DNA from: JBBRMG01 sp038230955
GTDB lineage: Bacteria; Patescibacteriota; Doudnabacteria; UBA920
Direction: 5' to 3'
NCBI GenBank assembly: GCA_038230955.1
Contig: JBBRMG010000006.1
Location: forward strand, 1-46,529
DNA: 46,529 nucleotides
Under the pieces are notes generated by a model. That model searched no databases. It had not been told where the DNA came from and worked only from the letters and a program-made list of their open reading frames with translations. Shown one piece after another: positions 31,284-38,310 of this stretch. The position numbers were made by a program, and so were the translations under genes. Positions within the stretch are counted from its first letter, which is position 1. Every line of letters begins with the position of its first letter.

Positions 31284-33323
31284 ATGACTAAATACAGAGT
31301 GTTTTTGATTGTGGTTATTTTGTGCGCCACCTTGTCTCCCCAGCCGGCAAAAGCGTTATTGTCATTGCCGCTAGCGCACTTACAAATTGTGGCCAATGTG
31401 CCGGGGCCGGAACAACAACTGAGTTTTCATGTAGCTGTGCCGGATAGTTCCGCACCTCTAAAAGATTTTGCTATTCAGACCGATAAATTAACCGGCCACT
31501 ACGACATTAACCTAGAAGCGTGGCCAAGTGATTACATACTATCACAAGACTTACCTCCGGGAATAACAGTGAGCGATTTTAGTTGCCAAACCACGGGCAA
31601 TTCGGCTATTACCCCCGTTGGAGACACCGTGAGTTTTCACCTCGTGGCGGGCGATAATATTACGTGCACCTATAATTATCAAGCTAATATTGGGAAGCAT
31701 CCGGTACTTATTATCCCAGGAGTAGGGGCGACGGAGTTAGCAGAAGGACCAGACTTACTGTGGTTAAATTTACCGCGAATTGTTTTACCTTTGGCATCGG
31801 ATATTTTTTTGGCAGTGCTGGGGTTTAAGCCCGACCTGTCGCCGCTGAATTCAGATATTGAAGTGAGAGATGTTATTCGACGTAAGCAGATTGCCGGCAC
31901 ATCTATAGATTTATATAACTACACTGACGGGTTAATAAAAGCGTTTGAAAACCAAGGATATAAAGACGGGCAAGATTTATTTCTGTTCCCTTACGATTGG
32001 CGTTTCGGCGTGAGTGCTGACAATATACAAAAATTAAAAAGTCTAATAAGCGCTATTTCTGCGCGCAATAATGATTTGTCGGTGGATGTTGTCGCTCATA
32101 GCACCGGTGGGTTGTTGCTGAAAGAATACGCTCGTGCCAATACTAGCAAACCGAATATTCGCCGGGCGGTGATGGTCGGTGTGCCTCATTTGGGCGCACC
32201 TAAGGCATTAAAAATGTTATTACAAGGGGACAACTTTGGTGTCCCAGGATTAGACGAACATATTATGCAGAACGTCGCCCATAACATGCCAGTTGTTTAT
32301 GAGCTTGCCCCAACCATTGGTTATTACATAAACCAGGGCTGGTTTTATCAAGTAAGTAATAAAAATTTAGATTATATTCAAACGCGCAATAGATTATTGA
32401 CCGACAAACAATTAAACGCTGTAGCTTGGCAACGAGCAGAAAATTTGCACACCAAAGAGTCGGACAATTTTGACTTACGCACAGCTGGTATAGATGCGTA
32501 CAACATTGTGGGGTGTGGCAGTGGGACGCTGGGCCGAATTATAGAAAAGAGGCAATCGGTTGTGGTTGGTTCTATTCCGGCAGGGTACAAAGTGGAATAC
32601 GTTTCCGGTGATGGTACAGTGCCCATGACTAGTGCGGCGTCCACACCGACAGACGCACAGAAAATATATTACAATCCAAAGGTTAAGCACGGCACTATGA
32701 TGACTGACTCAACAGTCAGTCGGGAAATTACTGAGATTATTGCCACAGATAAATTTGAGAGTAGTGCTACCAGTACCAAAGACTGTGCGCTTAATGGGCA
32801 CACTCTATCTATTTTTAGTCCATTGACTATTATGGCTACTGATAGTTTAGGAAATAAAGCAGGAATGACGCCAGAGGGAGACAGTTATAACGACATCCCC
32901 GGCAGTGAATTTATGACGATGGGTGATCATAAATTTTTGTATTTGCCCGATGATGGAGCTAACTATAATATCGCTCTCACCGGAACAGGGGAGGGGACAT
33001 TTACTCTATTAGATGAACTTATACAAGATAATAAAATAGCGGATAGCAAATATTATTACAATGTGCCCGTTACCTCGCAGTGGTCCGGTCAGTTAATACT
33101 GGGGGCTAATGAAGCGATTAAATTTCAGAACAAAAAGGGTTCAGAAGCAACGATTCGGCCTGAACAGCAGCGAGCGGAGGAGGCTGAAAAGGATTCCATT
33201 ATACCTATTCCAACCTCAATACAAAACAGTTCTATTGGCTCGGGAGAGTGGTTTTTAGACTCTGTGAAGAGGTTCTTGGGCCGAGCCAGAGATATTATCA
33301 TAACAAAAATAAGCCGTAAATAA
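31284..33323 (+). CDS. Secreted LCAT-family lipase/acyltransferase-like protein
   Basis: The 679 residues begin with a signal peptide (1-24, ending near AKA). A beta-rich domain (about 28-130) is followed by an alpha/beta hydrolase of the lecithin:cholesterol acyltransferase type (about 135-500). Visible features are VLIIPGVGATEL (oxyanion region), FPYDWR, the nucleophile motif VVAHSTGG (Ser at about 273), and the acid motif SGDGTVPMTS (Asp at about 441); His in KHGTMM (about 469) may complete the triad. A C-terminal beta region (about 515-620) and a basic tail follow. It could deacylate or transacylate lipids of the cell surface or of a host. Its substrate is not known. Confidence 0.8.
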   Translation: MTKYRVFLIVVILCATLSPQPAKALLSLPLAHLQIVANVPGPEQQLSFHVAVPDSSAPLKDFAIQTDKLTGHYDINLEAWPSDYILSQDLPPGITVSDFSCQTTGNSAITPVGDTVSFHLVAGDNITCTYNYQANIGKHPVLIIPGVGATELAEGPDLLWLNLPRIVLPLASDIFLAVLGFKPDLSPLNSDIEVRDVIRRKQIAGTSIDLYNYTDGLIKAFENQGYKDGQDLFLFPYDWRFGVSADNIQKLKSLISAISARNNDLSVDVVAHSTGGLLLKEYARANTSKPNIRRAVMVGVPHLGAPKALKMLLQGDNFGVPGLDEHIMQNVAHNMPVVYELAPTIGYYINQGWFYQVSNKNLDYIQTRNRLLTDKQLNAVAWQRAENLHTKESDNFDLRTAGIDAYNIVGCGSGTLGRIIEKRQSVVVGSIPAGYKVEYVSGDGTVPMTSAASTPTDAQKIYYNPKVKHGTMMTDSTVSREITEIIATDKFESSATSTKDCALNGHTLSIFSPLTIMATDSLGNKAGMTPEGDSYNDIPGSEFMTMGDHKFLYLPDDGANYNIALTGTGEGTFTLLDELIQDNKIADSKYYYNVPVTSQWSGQLILGANEAIKFQNKKGSEATIRPEQQRAEEAEKDSIIPIPTSIQNSSIGSGEWFLDSVKRFLGRARDIIITKISRK

Positions 33324-33354
33324 GGCAAATTTTTGCAATGTGTCGTGTCTGCCC

Positions 33355-33383
33355 TTGACAAACTACTCAAAATAACGTATTAT
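33355..33383 (+). promoter_or_regulatory. Strong sigma-70 promoter of the structured leader
   Basis: Perfect TTGACA (33355-33360), 17-base spacer and TATTAT (33378-33383), one of the best promoters in the window. Transcription should begin near 33390, at the foot of the leader's closing stem. Confidence 0.85.
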
Positions 33384-33389
33384 GCGACG

Positions 33390-33514
33390 TTGAGCCCGAA
33401 AGGACTTAATCTCATGCTCCTAATTTCGGTTACTCGAATTGGGGGCGCCTAAAAGGCCGTTGGCAGGAATATATTTACTTAGTTCCTTCGCCTAGCGGCT
33501 TTTTAGGTCTCAAC
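33390..33514 (+). ncRNA. Structured 5' leader (candidate cis-regulatory RNA)
   Basis: The predicted RNA starts GTTGAG (33390-33395), which pairs with CTCAAC (33509-33514) to close a multi-branch fold. One arm is CTAATTTCG with CGAATTGGG (about 33420-33444). The other arm is long: CCTAAAAG-GCCG with CGGC-TTTTTAGG and an inner AGGAA/TTCCT (about 33448-33507). About 58 bases separate it from the ATG of the secreted protein gene, which has an AGGGGG ribosome site. Promoter, fold and a private terminator at 34110 make a monocistronic unit. I could not match the fold to a riboswitch class known to me; ligand or protein sensing is inference. Confidence 0.55.
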
Positions 33515-33572
33515 AGCATGGGTTGTTGGAATGCACAGGGTTTGGAGTTAAAATAAAAATAGGGGGAACATT

Positions 33573-34076
33573 ATGAGAAAGAAATTTGTTTTTATCAGCG
33601 TCATGCTGATTTTGTGGTTGGTTCCCGAAACGGTTTTCGGACAAAGAACTGGCCACTCAATCGCGGTTCCCAAACATAACTTGGGAATAGAGCTTAACTG
33701 CGTTGGCAGTAATGAGCAAACTTTTCGGATCACTCCGGAAAGCTCCGTTTTTACCGGCAGTTATGTCCGGTATACAACACTATTCGAGGTGTTGGTGGTC
33801 AGTCCGGACAAGGCAGAGTGGGTCAAAAAAGAGCCCAGTCGCCCGCCGGAGAAGGACTTAATCTTGGCCTTGAAGGAGCTTGGACCTGCAACTATTTTGC
33901 TGGAGCCGTATCAGCTGACCATGCGTTATGAGTTGGTTCCGGGCAAACCAGCGGTGTTACCGGAAGCGACCATAGGGGTGCTGCAGAAGTTTGCGCCCGG
34001 AGATAAGATAGTCGTGCAAAAAAGCCCGACTTGTGTTGTTGCCGGAACGGTTCCGGCAACTGTGAAAACTGAATAA
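33573..34076 (+). CDS. Unknown secreted protein, 167 residues
   Basis: A signal peptide is clear (MRKKFVFISVMLILWLVPET, with cleavage probably near VFG-Q at about 23). The mature part is mostly beta with one helix (about 92-102) and two cysteines (residue 43 in ELNCVG and near the end in SPTCVV) that may form a disulfide. No family is recognised. Codon use is slightly more GC-rich than in neighbours. It is expressed from its own strong promoter through a structured leader and has its own terminator, so its amount is probably regulated. Confidence 0.75.
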   Translation: MRKKFVFISVMLILWLVPETVFGQRTGHSIAVPKHNLGIELNCVGSNEQTFRITPESSVFTGSYVRYTTLFEVLVVSPDKAEWVKKEPSRPPEKDLILALKELGPATILLEPYQLTMRYELVPGKPAVLPEATIGVLQKFAPGDKIVVQKSPTCVVAGTVPATVKTE

Positions 34077-34109
34077 GGGCCACGACACGGTCGACACGGC
34101 CAAATTACG

Positions 34110-34151
34110 GGCGGATATTAGAACCCTTTGTTCTATTCCGCCTTTCTTTTT
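34110..34151 (+). terminator. Rho-independent terminator
   Basis: Stem GGCGGA...TAGAAC with GTTCTA...TCCGCC (34110-34142), loop CCTTT, then a T-rich tail to 34151. It closes the secreted-protein unit. Confidence 0.88.
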
Positions 34152-34178
34152 ATCCAAATTGGCATTTTAGCCCTTAGG

Positions 34179-34207
34179 TTGACGAAAGCCCATTATTTTA
34201 GTATACT
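34179..34207 (+). promoter_or_regulatory. Sigma-70 promoter of rpmF-nusB
   Basis: TTGACG (34179-34184), 17-base spacer, TATACT (34202-34207), 37 bases before the rpmF start. Confidence 0.8.
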
Positions 34208-34244
34208 TTCTGGGCACTTTAACTTTTAATTTGATAATACTCCA

Positions 34245-34415
34245 ATGGGTGTTCCTAAAAAGCATAAAACTCGGGGTTCCCGAAATCAACGTAGAAATCA
34301 TTCGGCTCTGACTGTAAAGTCACTAGCCACCTGCAAAAATTGCGGTTCTGCCACCATGGCCCACAAGCCATGCCCAAACTGCGGTTACTACAAAGGGCGC
34401 AAAGTTACTAAGTAA
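34245..34415 (+). CDS. rpmF: 50S ribosomal protein bL32
   Basis: A 56-residue protein beginning MGVPKKHKTRGSRNQRR, the typical bL32 start (V-PK-K--S--RR). It is followed by a zinc ribbon with CKNC (about 30-33) and CPNC (about 43-46) and a tail GYYKGRKVTK. All four zinc ligands are present. Its own promoter and its place 36 bases before nusB support it. The pairing of a ribosomal protein with a transcription antitermination factor for rRNA operons suggests growth-rate control. Confidence 0.96.
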   Translation: MGVPKKHKTRGSRNQRRNHSALTVKSLATCKNCGSATMAHKPCPNCGYYKGRKVTK

Positions 34416-34451
34416 CATTGCGTTTTTTGCTTTTTTATACCAGTTAATTTT

Positions 34452-34910
34452 ATGGCTAATCGACATCTTCTTCGCACCGTTGCAATGCAATCCTTATTTG
34501 AGTGGGACTTTAATGCTCGGGTGGAAACACTGAGCACCATTGTGGACCGACTCTTGGGTGAGTTCGCAGGGGGCGCTGAGAATCAGGAGTTTGCTCGCGA
34601 TTTAACCACGGGAGTTGCCGAGCATATGGACGACATCGATAAAATAATTGTTGAGACGGCACCAGAATGGCCCATTGCCCAAATAACAGTGATTGATCGA
34701 AACGTGTTGCGAGTGGGTATTTACGAACTTATGTTTTTAAAAGACGTACCTCCTAAAGTGGCCATTAATGAAGCGGTGGAAATGGGCAAAATATTCGGTG
34801 GAGAAAGTTCCGGCAAGTTTGTAAACGGTGTGCTTGGCACGCTCTACAAAAAAATGGTACCCGACGACAAGTCCGCACCGGATGTAGAAATTCCTATAGC
34901 GGAGGGATAG
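34452..34910 (+). CDS. nusB: Transcription antitermination factor NusB
   Basis: All-helical RNA-binding protein that joins NusE in antitermination of rRNA transcription. The 152 residues carry the NusB signatures RTVAMQSLFEWDFN at the start, a central TVIDRNVLRVGIYEL (about 79-93), PPKVAINEAVEMGKIFGGESSG (about 100-121) and FVNGVLGTLYKK. The length is normal. It is co-transcribed with rpmF and faces the convergent gene at 34988 across a bidirectional hairpin. Confidence 0.96.
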   Translation: MANRHLLRTVAMQSLFEWDFNARVETLSTIVDRLLGEFAGGAENQEFARDLTTGVAEHMDDIDKIIVETAPEWPIAQITVIDRNVLRVGIYELMFLKDVPPKVAINEAVEMGKIFGGESSGKFVNGVLGTLYKKMVPDDKSAPDVEIPIAEG

Positions 34911-34920
34911 TAAAAAAATG

Positions 34921-34950
34921 AGCGAACCGTTTATTTCTAGACGGTTCGCT
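34921..34950. terminator. Bidirectional terminator between nusB and the 34988 gene
   Basis: Perfect 10-base stem AGCGAACCGT (34921-34930) / ACGGTTCGCT (34941-34950) with a 10-base loop. The seven-A run at 34912-34918 gives a T-run on the minus strand, so it is stronger for the minus-strand gene; the plus side has only a short TTT. Confidence 0.8.
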
Positions 34951-34987
34951 TTCATGTCGGTCCAAATGCCGACTAGTTTTGAGTTGG

Positions 34988-35527
34988 TTAATACACTAAG
35001 ACCCTCCTTCCACCTAGTTTTTCGATATAGCTATGGATGTTCCGGCCATTTTCGGGCGTGGTAAGCAATTTCCTCATTGGTGTGTCTGTATCAATGTGTA
35101 GTCCTCCTGTGATGTCAAAATTGACTTTATGCCGAAAATATTGGTCCATGAGATCTTCTTGGTAGCGATCCCGAATTTCTTGTGCTTGGGACGGGTGCAA
35201 TAATGTAGCCAAAGAATGCACGTAGGTCAAGGCCCACCGTCCGTCCCATTCAAATGGTATGTTACTAACAATAGCCGAACTGGCCATTAGGAATTCCGCT
35301 GGGAACACTTTTAATGCGCACAGCATATTCATTAATGGTGGCCACATGGCCTCCTCGGTAAACCGGTATGCTGTGCCGTGTGCTCGGTGTTCCGTTGTGG
35401 TACAGAGTACTCTGACCCTGTCCTCAATCTTTAGAACAAGATTATTTTTTCGTTCACTCTTTGGGACATAAATCTCCCACAACTCTACCGGGATATTGCT
35501 GATATCTGTTATCCTGAACGCGTGCAT
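34988..35527 (-). CDS. Unknown protein, 179 residues
   Basis: No family is recognised. Soluble in appearance, no signal peptide; a beta-prone first third (MHAFRITDISNIPVELWEIYV), a helical middle with many aromatic residues and a basic C-terminus ending RRVLVY. ATG 35527 is preferred because GGAGG lies 4 bases upstream on the minus strand; the frame is open to 35569. It has a near-perfect promoter (35584-35612), so it is expressed. It stands alone between nusB and the HU gene. Confidence 0.68.
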   Translation of the reverse strand: MHAFRITDISNIPVELWEIYVPKSERKNNLVLKIEDRVRVLCTTTEHRAHGTAYRFTEEAMWPPLMNMLCALKVFPAEFLMASSAIVSNIPFEWDGRWALTYVHSLATLLHPSQAQEIRDRYQEDLMDQYFRHKVNFDITGGLHIDTDTPMRKLLTTPENGRNIHSYIEKLGGRRVLVY

Positions 35528-35583
35528 ATTTCCTCCGTGTTGGCCATAGTTTATCGTCGCCATTTGCATAGCTATGATATAGG

Positions 35584-35612
35584 ATTATAATGGTAACGTA
35601 GCCTTTAGTCAA
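35584..35612 (-). promoter_or_regulatory. Sigma-70 promoter of the 34988 gene
   Basis: On the minus strand TTGACT (35607-35612), 17-base spacer, perfect TATAAT (35584-35589). Transcription should start near 35577, about 50 bases before ATG 35527. Confidence 0.8.
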
Positions 35613-35788
35613 TCTAATACTATTTAAATGCAAGACCCTCATAAAAAACCAATCAGTTTTTTCCGTACGATAGAAATTTTTGTTGCCTTTGTCATTCATA
35701 GCATAGGCAAAGTTTTCTTAGGTTAGTCTGTATTGACCGAGGAAAAGTCTTAATTAAGAGATAAAATTAAGATAATTTTCATCTCTGT

Positions 35789-35796
35789 GCTATAAT
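35789..35796 (+). promoter_or_regulatory. Extended -10 promoter of the HU gene
   Basis: Perfect TATAAT (35791-35796) preceded by a GC dinucleotide within TGTGC, close to an extended -10. The -35 at the matching distance (TAAGAT) is weak. It lies 24 bases before ATG 35821. Confidence 0.5.
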
Positions 35797-35820
35797 GTTG
35801 TGGTACTAAAATAAATTCAT

Positions 35821-36105
35821 ATGAACAAATCAGACCTCATCGAACAACTCGCAGCTCGTCTTTCTGTTACTTATACAGAAGCAGAACGAATGCTCAATTC
35901 CTTTATCAACTTAGTTTACGAAACTTTGCGTAACGGTGGTAAAGTCAATATTAGTGGTTTCGGCCAGTTTAGCGTATCGCACCGCAATCCTCGTATTGGT
36001 GTTAACCCTCGTAACCCAACTCAAAAAATTCAAATTCCTGAATTAAATACTCCGAAGTTCCGAGCTGGGGAAGCGTTTAAAGATGCTGTGAAGCTCCGCC
36101 CGTAG
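35821..36105 (+). CDS. hup: HU/IHF-family DNA-binding protein
   Basis: Small histone-like protein that bends DNA as a dimer. The 94 residues start MNKSDLIEQLAARL, include the dimer helices, the GGKVNISGFGQFSV core (about 39-52), and the arm with RNPRIGVNPRNPTQK (about 55-69), where the proline at the tip inserts into DNA, then PKFRAGEAFKDAV. It is single-copy in this window and ends in a bidirectional terminator. Confidence 0.96.
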   Translation: MNKSDLIEQLAARLSVTYTEAERMLNSFINLVYETLRNGGKVNISGFGQFSVSHRNPRIGVNPRNPTQKIQIPELNTPKFRAGEAFKDAVKLRP

Positions 36106-36120
36106 TTATTATAAAATTAA

Positions 36121-36157
36121 AAACCACCTCTGCCGGTTCAGACAGGGGTGGTTTTTT
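36121..36157. terminator. Bidirectional terminator between HU and the 36166 gene
   Basis: Stem AAACCACCTCTG (36121-36132) / CAGGGGTGGTTT (36143-36154) followed by a T-run; A-rich sequence on the other side would also serve the minus-strand gene. Confidence 0.85.
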
Positions 36158-36165
36158 TATCACAG

Positions 36166-36936
36166 TTAGATTGGTTCGCCGCGGAGTGAGCGGTATAAAA
36201 TGTATGAATAGCAAACCACGAATGGCGTCACCATTACCGAGAATATTAGGTTTAATAGCTGACCAACTAAGGGATTGAAAGCACCTAAAACTGCGACAGG
36301 GATTGACACAATTATTACTATTACTATTAGAACTGATAACCGCCATGCTGTTTCTGACCAACGGCCTTTGACATAAGCTTTGCTTTGTTTAATGGAATCC
36401 ATAATACCTTTGTTTTCGAGCATCAGGCAGAAGGCCGTGACGCAAAACCAGACCGCTAAAATTACCCCAGGAATAACAAATAGGACGAAGCCAATTACCA
36501 CCGCAATACCTACCAGTAGAGCGGCTCCCAGCAAGGCCCAAAAACGCTTGCTGCCGGCACGGTAAGCATCTTGCCACGTGATAGGATGATCGCTAGCTAC
36601 TACGGTAATTAGAGCGCCTTGTTGGATTACACCAATAATGATAGCAACTATGGAAGTAATTAAGCCGCCTATCCCCAGTAAGGCAGTGTGGGACCTGCCT
36701 GTGGCAAAGAAACTAGAGCCGCCAAAAATGAAGCCAATCACAAAAATAATTAGCATGCCGATTATTGTGACGGTTAGCAAAGCATTGAGGCGGTTTTGGA
36801 ATAAAGACCAGGCTTTGGATAACATTGTCCCTGCTGTTGGTAATCTCGATGGGGCAGGTTGAGGGTCTGGAGTGGTTGGCATGACCGCTGCTTGTGGCTG
36901 CTGTTGCGGCGGCTGATCGTTGTTCATATTTTCCAT
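36166..36936 (-). CDS. Polytopic membrane protein of unknown function
   Basis: The 256 residues start with a Pro/Gln-rich cytoplasmic stretch (1-35), followed by about six membrane helices (about 52-74, 85-107, 130-160 as two, 195-220, 225-245), many rich in Gly/Ile/Val. The overall look, including the SLFQNRLNALL and AYRAGSKRFWALL motifs, resembles the glycerophosphoryl diester phosphodiesterase membrane-domain (DUF975-like) proteins common in Patescibacteria. A function is not known. It is convergent with the HU gene and has no close partner. Confidence 0.75.
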   Translation of the reverse strand: MENMNNDQPPQQQPQAAVMPTTPDPQPAPSRLPTAGTMLSKAWSLFQNRLNALLTVTIIGMLIIFVIGFIFGGSSFFATGRSHTALLGIGGLITSIVAIIIGVIQQGALITVVASDHPITWQDAYRAGSKRFWALLGAALLVGIAVVIGFVLFVIPGVILAVWFCVTAFCLMLENKGIMDSIKQSKAYVKGRWSETAWRLSVLIVIVIIVSIPVAVLGAFNPLVGQLLNLIFSVMVTPFVVCYSYILYRSLRGEPI

Positions 36937-37029
36937 ATTTCGGGTTTAGTTATTAAAACTTTATTATTGCCTTAAGTATAGAGGATATTGCGCATATATA
37001 AAACTAAGATATCCACTGTTTGAGACCCC

Positions 37030-37058
37030 TTGAAACTAACCCACAGCTCTGGTATTAT
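37030..37058 (+). promoter_or_regulatory. Sigma-70 promoter of tRNA-Gly
   Basis: TTGAAA (37030-37035), 17-base spacer, TATTAT (37053-37058), 22 bases before the mature tRNA. No second clear promoter is seen before tRNA-Pro. Confidence 0.75.
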
Positions 37059-37080
37059 AGTGTGTACCCAATAACTTTGT

Positions 37081-37156
37081 GCGGGTATCGTATAATGGTT
37101 CATTATCTCAGTTTTCCAAACTGATGATGCGGGTTCGATTCCCGCTACCCGCTCCA
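37081..37156 (+). tRNA. tRNA-Gly (anticodon TCC)
   Basis: Acceptor GCGGGTA (37081-37087) pairs with TACCCGC (37146-37152). The anticodon arm is TCAGT-TTTCCAA-ACTGA with anticodon TCC, reading GGA/GGG. The T-arm is GCGGG-TTCGATT-CCCGC. The discriminator is T at 37153 and the CCA end is encoded (37154-37156). All four arms form. Confidence 0.97.
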
Positions 37157-37165
37157 TCGGGCCAT

Positions 37166-37223
37166 GTAACACTGCGGTCTTCGTGTATTGAATGAATTCA
37201 ATCCACTTCGACCTCCATGTTAC
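37166..37223. repeat. 58-base symmetric hairpin after tRNA-Gly
   Basis: GTAACA/TGTTAC, GGTC/GACC, GTG/CAC and a perfect ATTGAAT-GA-ATTCAAT tip pair around one centre. A short T-run (CAGTTTTTCAC) follows about 12 bases later. It may terminate the tRNA-Gly transcript or be a processing element. Between here and tRNA-Pro further small inverted repeats occur (CTCC-tttca-GGAG, GCCCAAG/CTTGGGC, CACTTAAC/GTTAAGTG); no gene is seen there. Confidence 0.55.
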
Positions 37224-37365
37224 TGCCCCTCTCAGTTTTTCACTTAACTCCTTTCAGGAGCCCAAGTCAAAAACTGTGTGTACGATAGTAGGATGTATTT
37301 CAGTAATCTTTCGCTTGGGCCGACGTCCGGCTTTGCCGGTCGAGGTTAAGTGGAAGATTAAGTGA

Positions 37366-37441
37366 CGGGAACTGGCCCAATTGGCAGGGCACTCGGTTTG
37401 GGACCGAGAGACTCCGGGTTCGAGCCCCGGGTTCCCGACCA
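37366..37441 (+). tRNA. tRNA-Pro (anticodon TGG)
   Basis: Acceptor CGGGAAC (37366-37372) pairs with GTTCCCG (37431-37437). The anticodon arm is CTCGG-TTTGGGA-CCGAG with anticodon TGG, which reads CCN codons by wobble. The T-arm is CCGGG-TTCGAGC-CCCGG. The discriminator is A at 37438, with CCA encoded at 37439-37441. Confidence 0.97.
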
Positions 37442-37522
37442 ACAACATTATATTTGCCGAAGGCAAAGTATGGTAAGGAAGTGCCGACGCAGTCGGTCAA
37501 CCAACAATTTAATCAGCTTTTT

Positions 37523-38113
37523 ATGAATAACCCCTTACCTCCTGGGGAACAGGAACAGCAAGCCCATTCTATATTAATGGGGATGAAATTGCTTTCTAAT
37601 CAGACGGCACCGGAATTTACAGTGTCCGATGTGACTGGTAATGTGGTGGATTTAAATAATTATCGCGATCAGAAACTCGCACTTTTATTTTATAGATATG
37701 CCGGTTGCCCATTCTGTCAGCTTCATTTTCACCAATTTTTAGGTCAATATCCGCGGTATGCTGAAAAAGGCTTAAAGGTCATAGCATTTTTTCAATCTCC
37801 TAGAGACAGTATTGTGAAGTATTTGCCCTATGCAAATGCCACTTTTCCTATTGTGTCTGACCCAAGCAAAACAATTTATCATAAGTATGGAGTAGAATCA
37901 TCTGTAATGGGATCAATTCGCTCTTTGAAAAGTTTACCAGTATTTATCAGTACAATGCTGCCTTCTCAAGGCAAAATCGATGGAGATCCATTGCTTATGC
38001 CGGCCGGGTTTTTGATAGATGGCGACCGAACCGTTAAAGTGGCTCATTATGGAACTAGTTTTAGTGACCAAATAAGCCTAAAAGATATCCACGAATTTTT
38101 ATATAAGGATTAA
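37523..38113 (+). CDS. AhpC/TSA-type peroxiredoxin-like protein
   Basis: The 196 residues have a thioredoxin fold of the AhpC/TSA superfamily: APEFTVSDVTGNVVDLNNY (about 29-47), then LLFYRYAGCPFCQLHFHQF (about 54-72) with a CPFC pair at the place of the redox cysteines, and late PAGFLIDGDRTVKVAHYG (about 161-178). The CxxC motif is more like peroxiredoxin-like family members than classical 2-Cys peroxiredoxins. It likely reduces peroxides or disulfides. The ATG at 37523 is used; the frame is open from 37454 but those residues overlap a small hairpin just after tRNA-Pro. A terminator follows. Confidence 0.85.
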   Translation: MNNPLPPGEQEQQAHSILMGMKLLSNQTAPEFTVSDVTGNVVDLNNYRDQKLALLFYRYAGCPFCQLHFHQFLGQYPRYAEKGLKVIAFFQSPRDSIVKYLPYANATFPIVSDPSKTIYHKYGVESSVMGSIRSLKSLPVFISTMLPSQGKIDGDPLLMPAGFLIDGDRTVKVAHYGTSFSDQISLKDIHEFLYKD

Positions 38114-38174
38114 GCTCACGACCAACAATTCAAAACATATGTGGAGTGCCGCAGTGGTGTGCGGCCGACCAAAG

Positions 38175-38197
38175 AAGCGCTTTATAGGCGCTTTTTT
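38175..38197 (+). terminator. Rho-independent terminator
   Basis: Stem AAGCGC (38175-38180) / GCGCTT (38188-38193), 7-base loop, then a T-run. A second hairpin GCCGCA-gtggtg-TGCGGC lies just upstream (about 38147-38164). Together they end the peroxiredoxin-like gene. Confidence 0.78.
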
Positions 38198-38222
38198 GTT
38201 TTGCCTAGTTATCATCCTTATA

Positions 38223-38285
38223 TTGCAATAATTAAGAGTTTCGGCTACTATAAGCCCAGATTATCAAACCAGTGGTTTGATTTTT
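38223..38285 (+). promoter_or_regulatory. purB promoter and start-proximal hairpin
   Basis: TTGCAA (38223-38228), 17-base spacer, TACTAT (38246-38251), so the transcript should start near 38258. A perfect 8-base hairpin ATCAAACC-agt-GGTTTGAT (38263-38281) with a TTTT run follows at once, 26 bases before the ATG. It has the form of a terminator but lies at the very 5' end of the RNA. It may stabilise the mRNA or act as an attenuator. Confidence 0.6.
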
Positions 38286-38310
38286 GTATGTCTGGATGGA
38301 GGAAATTAAA

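Noticed and set aside
33390..33514. SRP, 6S, tmRNA or RNase P RNA
   Set aside because: The signature sequences (GGAAGCAGCC-type loop, RNase P GAGGAAAGTCC, tmRNA tag region) are absent.
36972..37500. Several minus-strand frames across the tRNA genes
   Set aside because: They are antisense readings of the tRNA genes and lack start signals.
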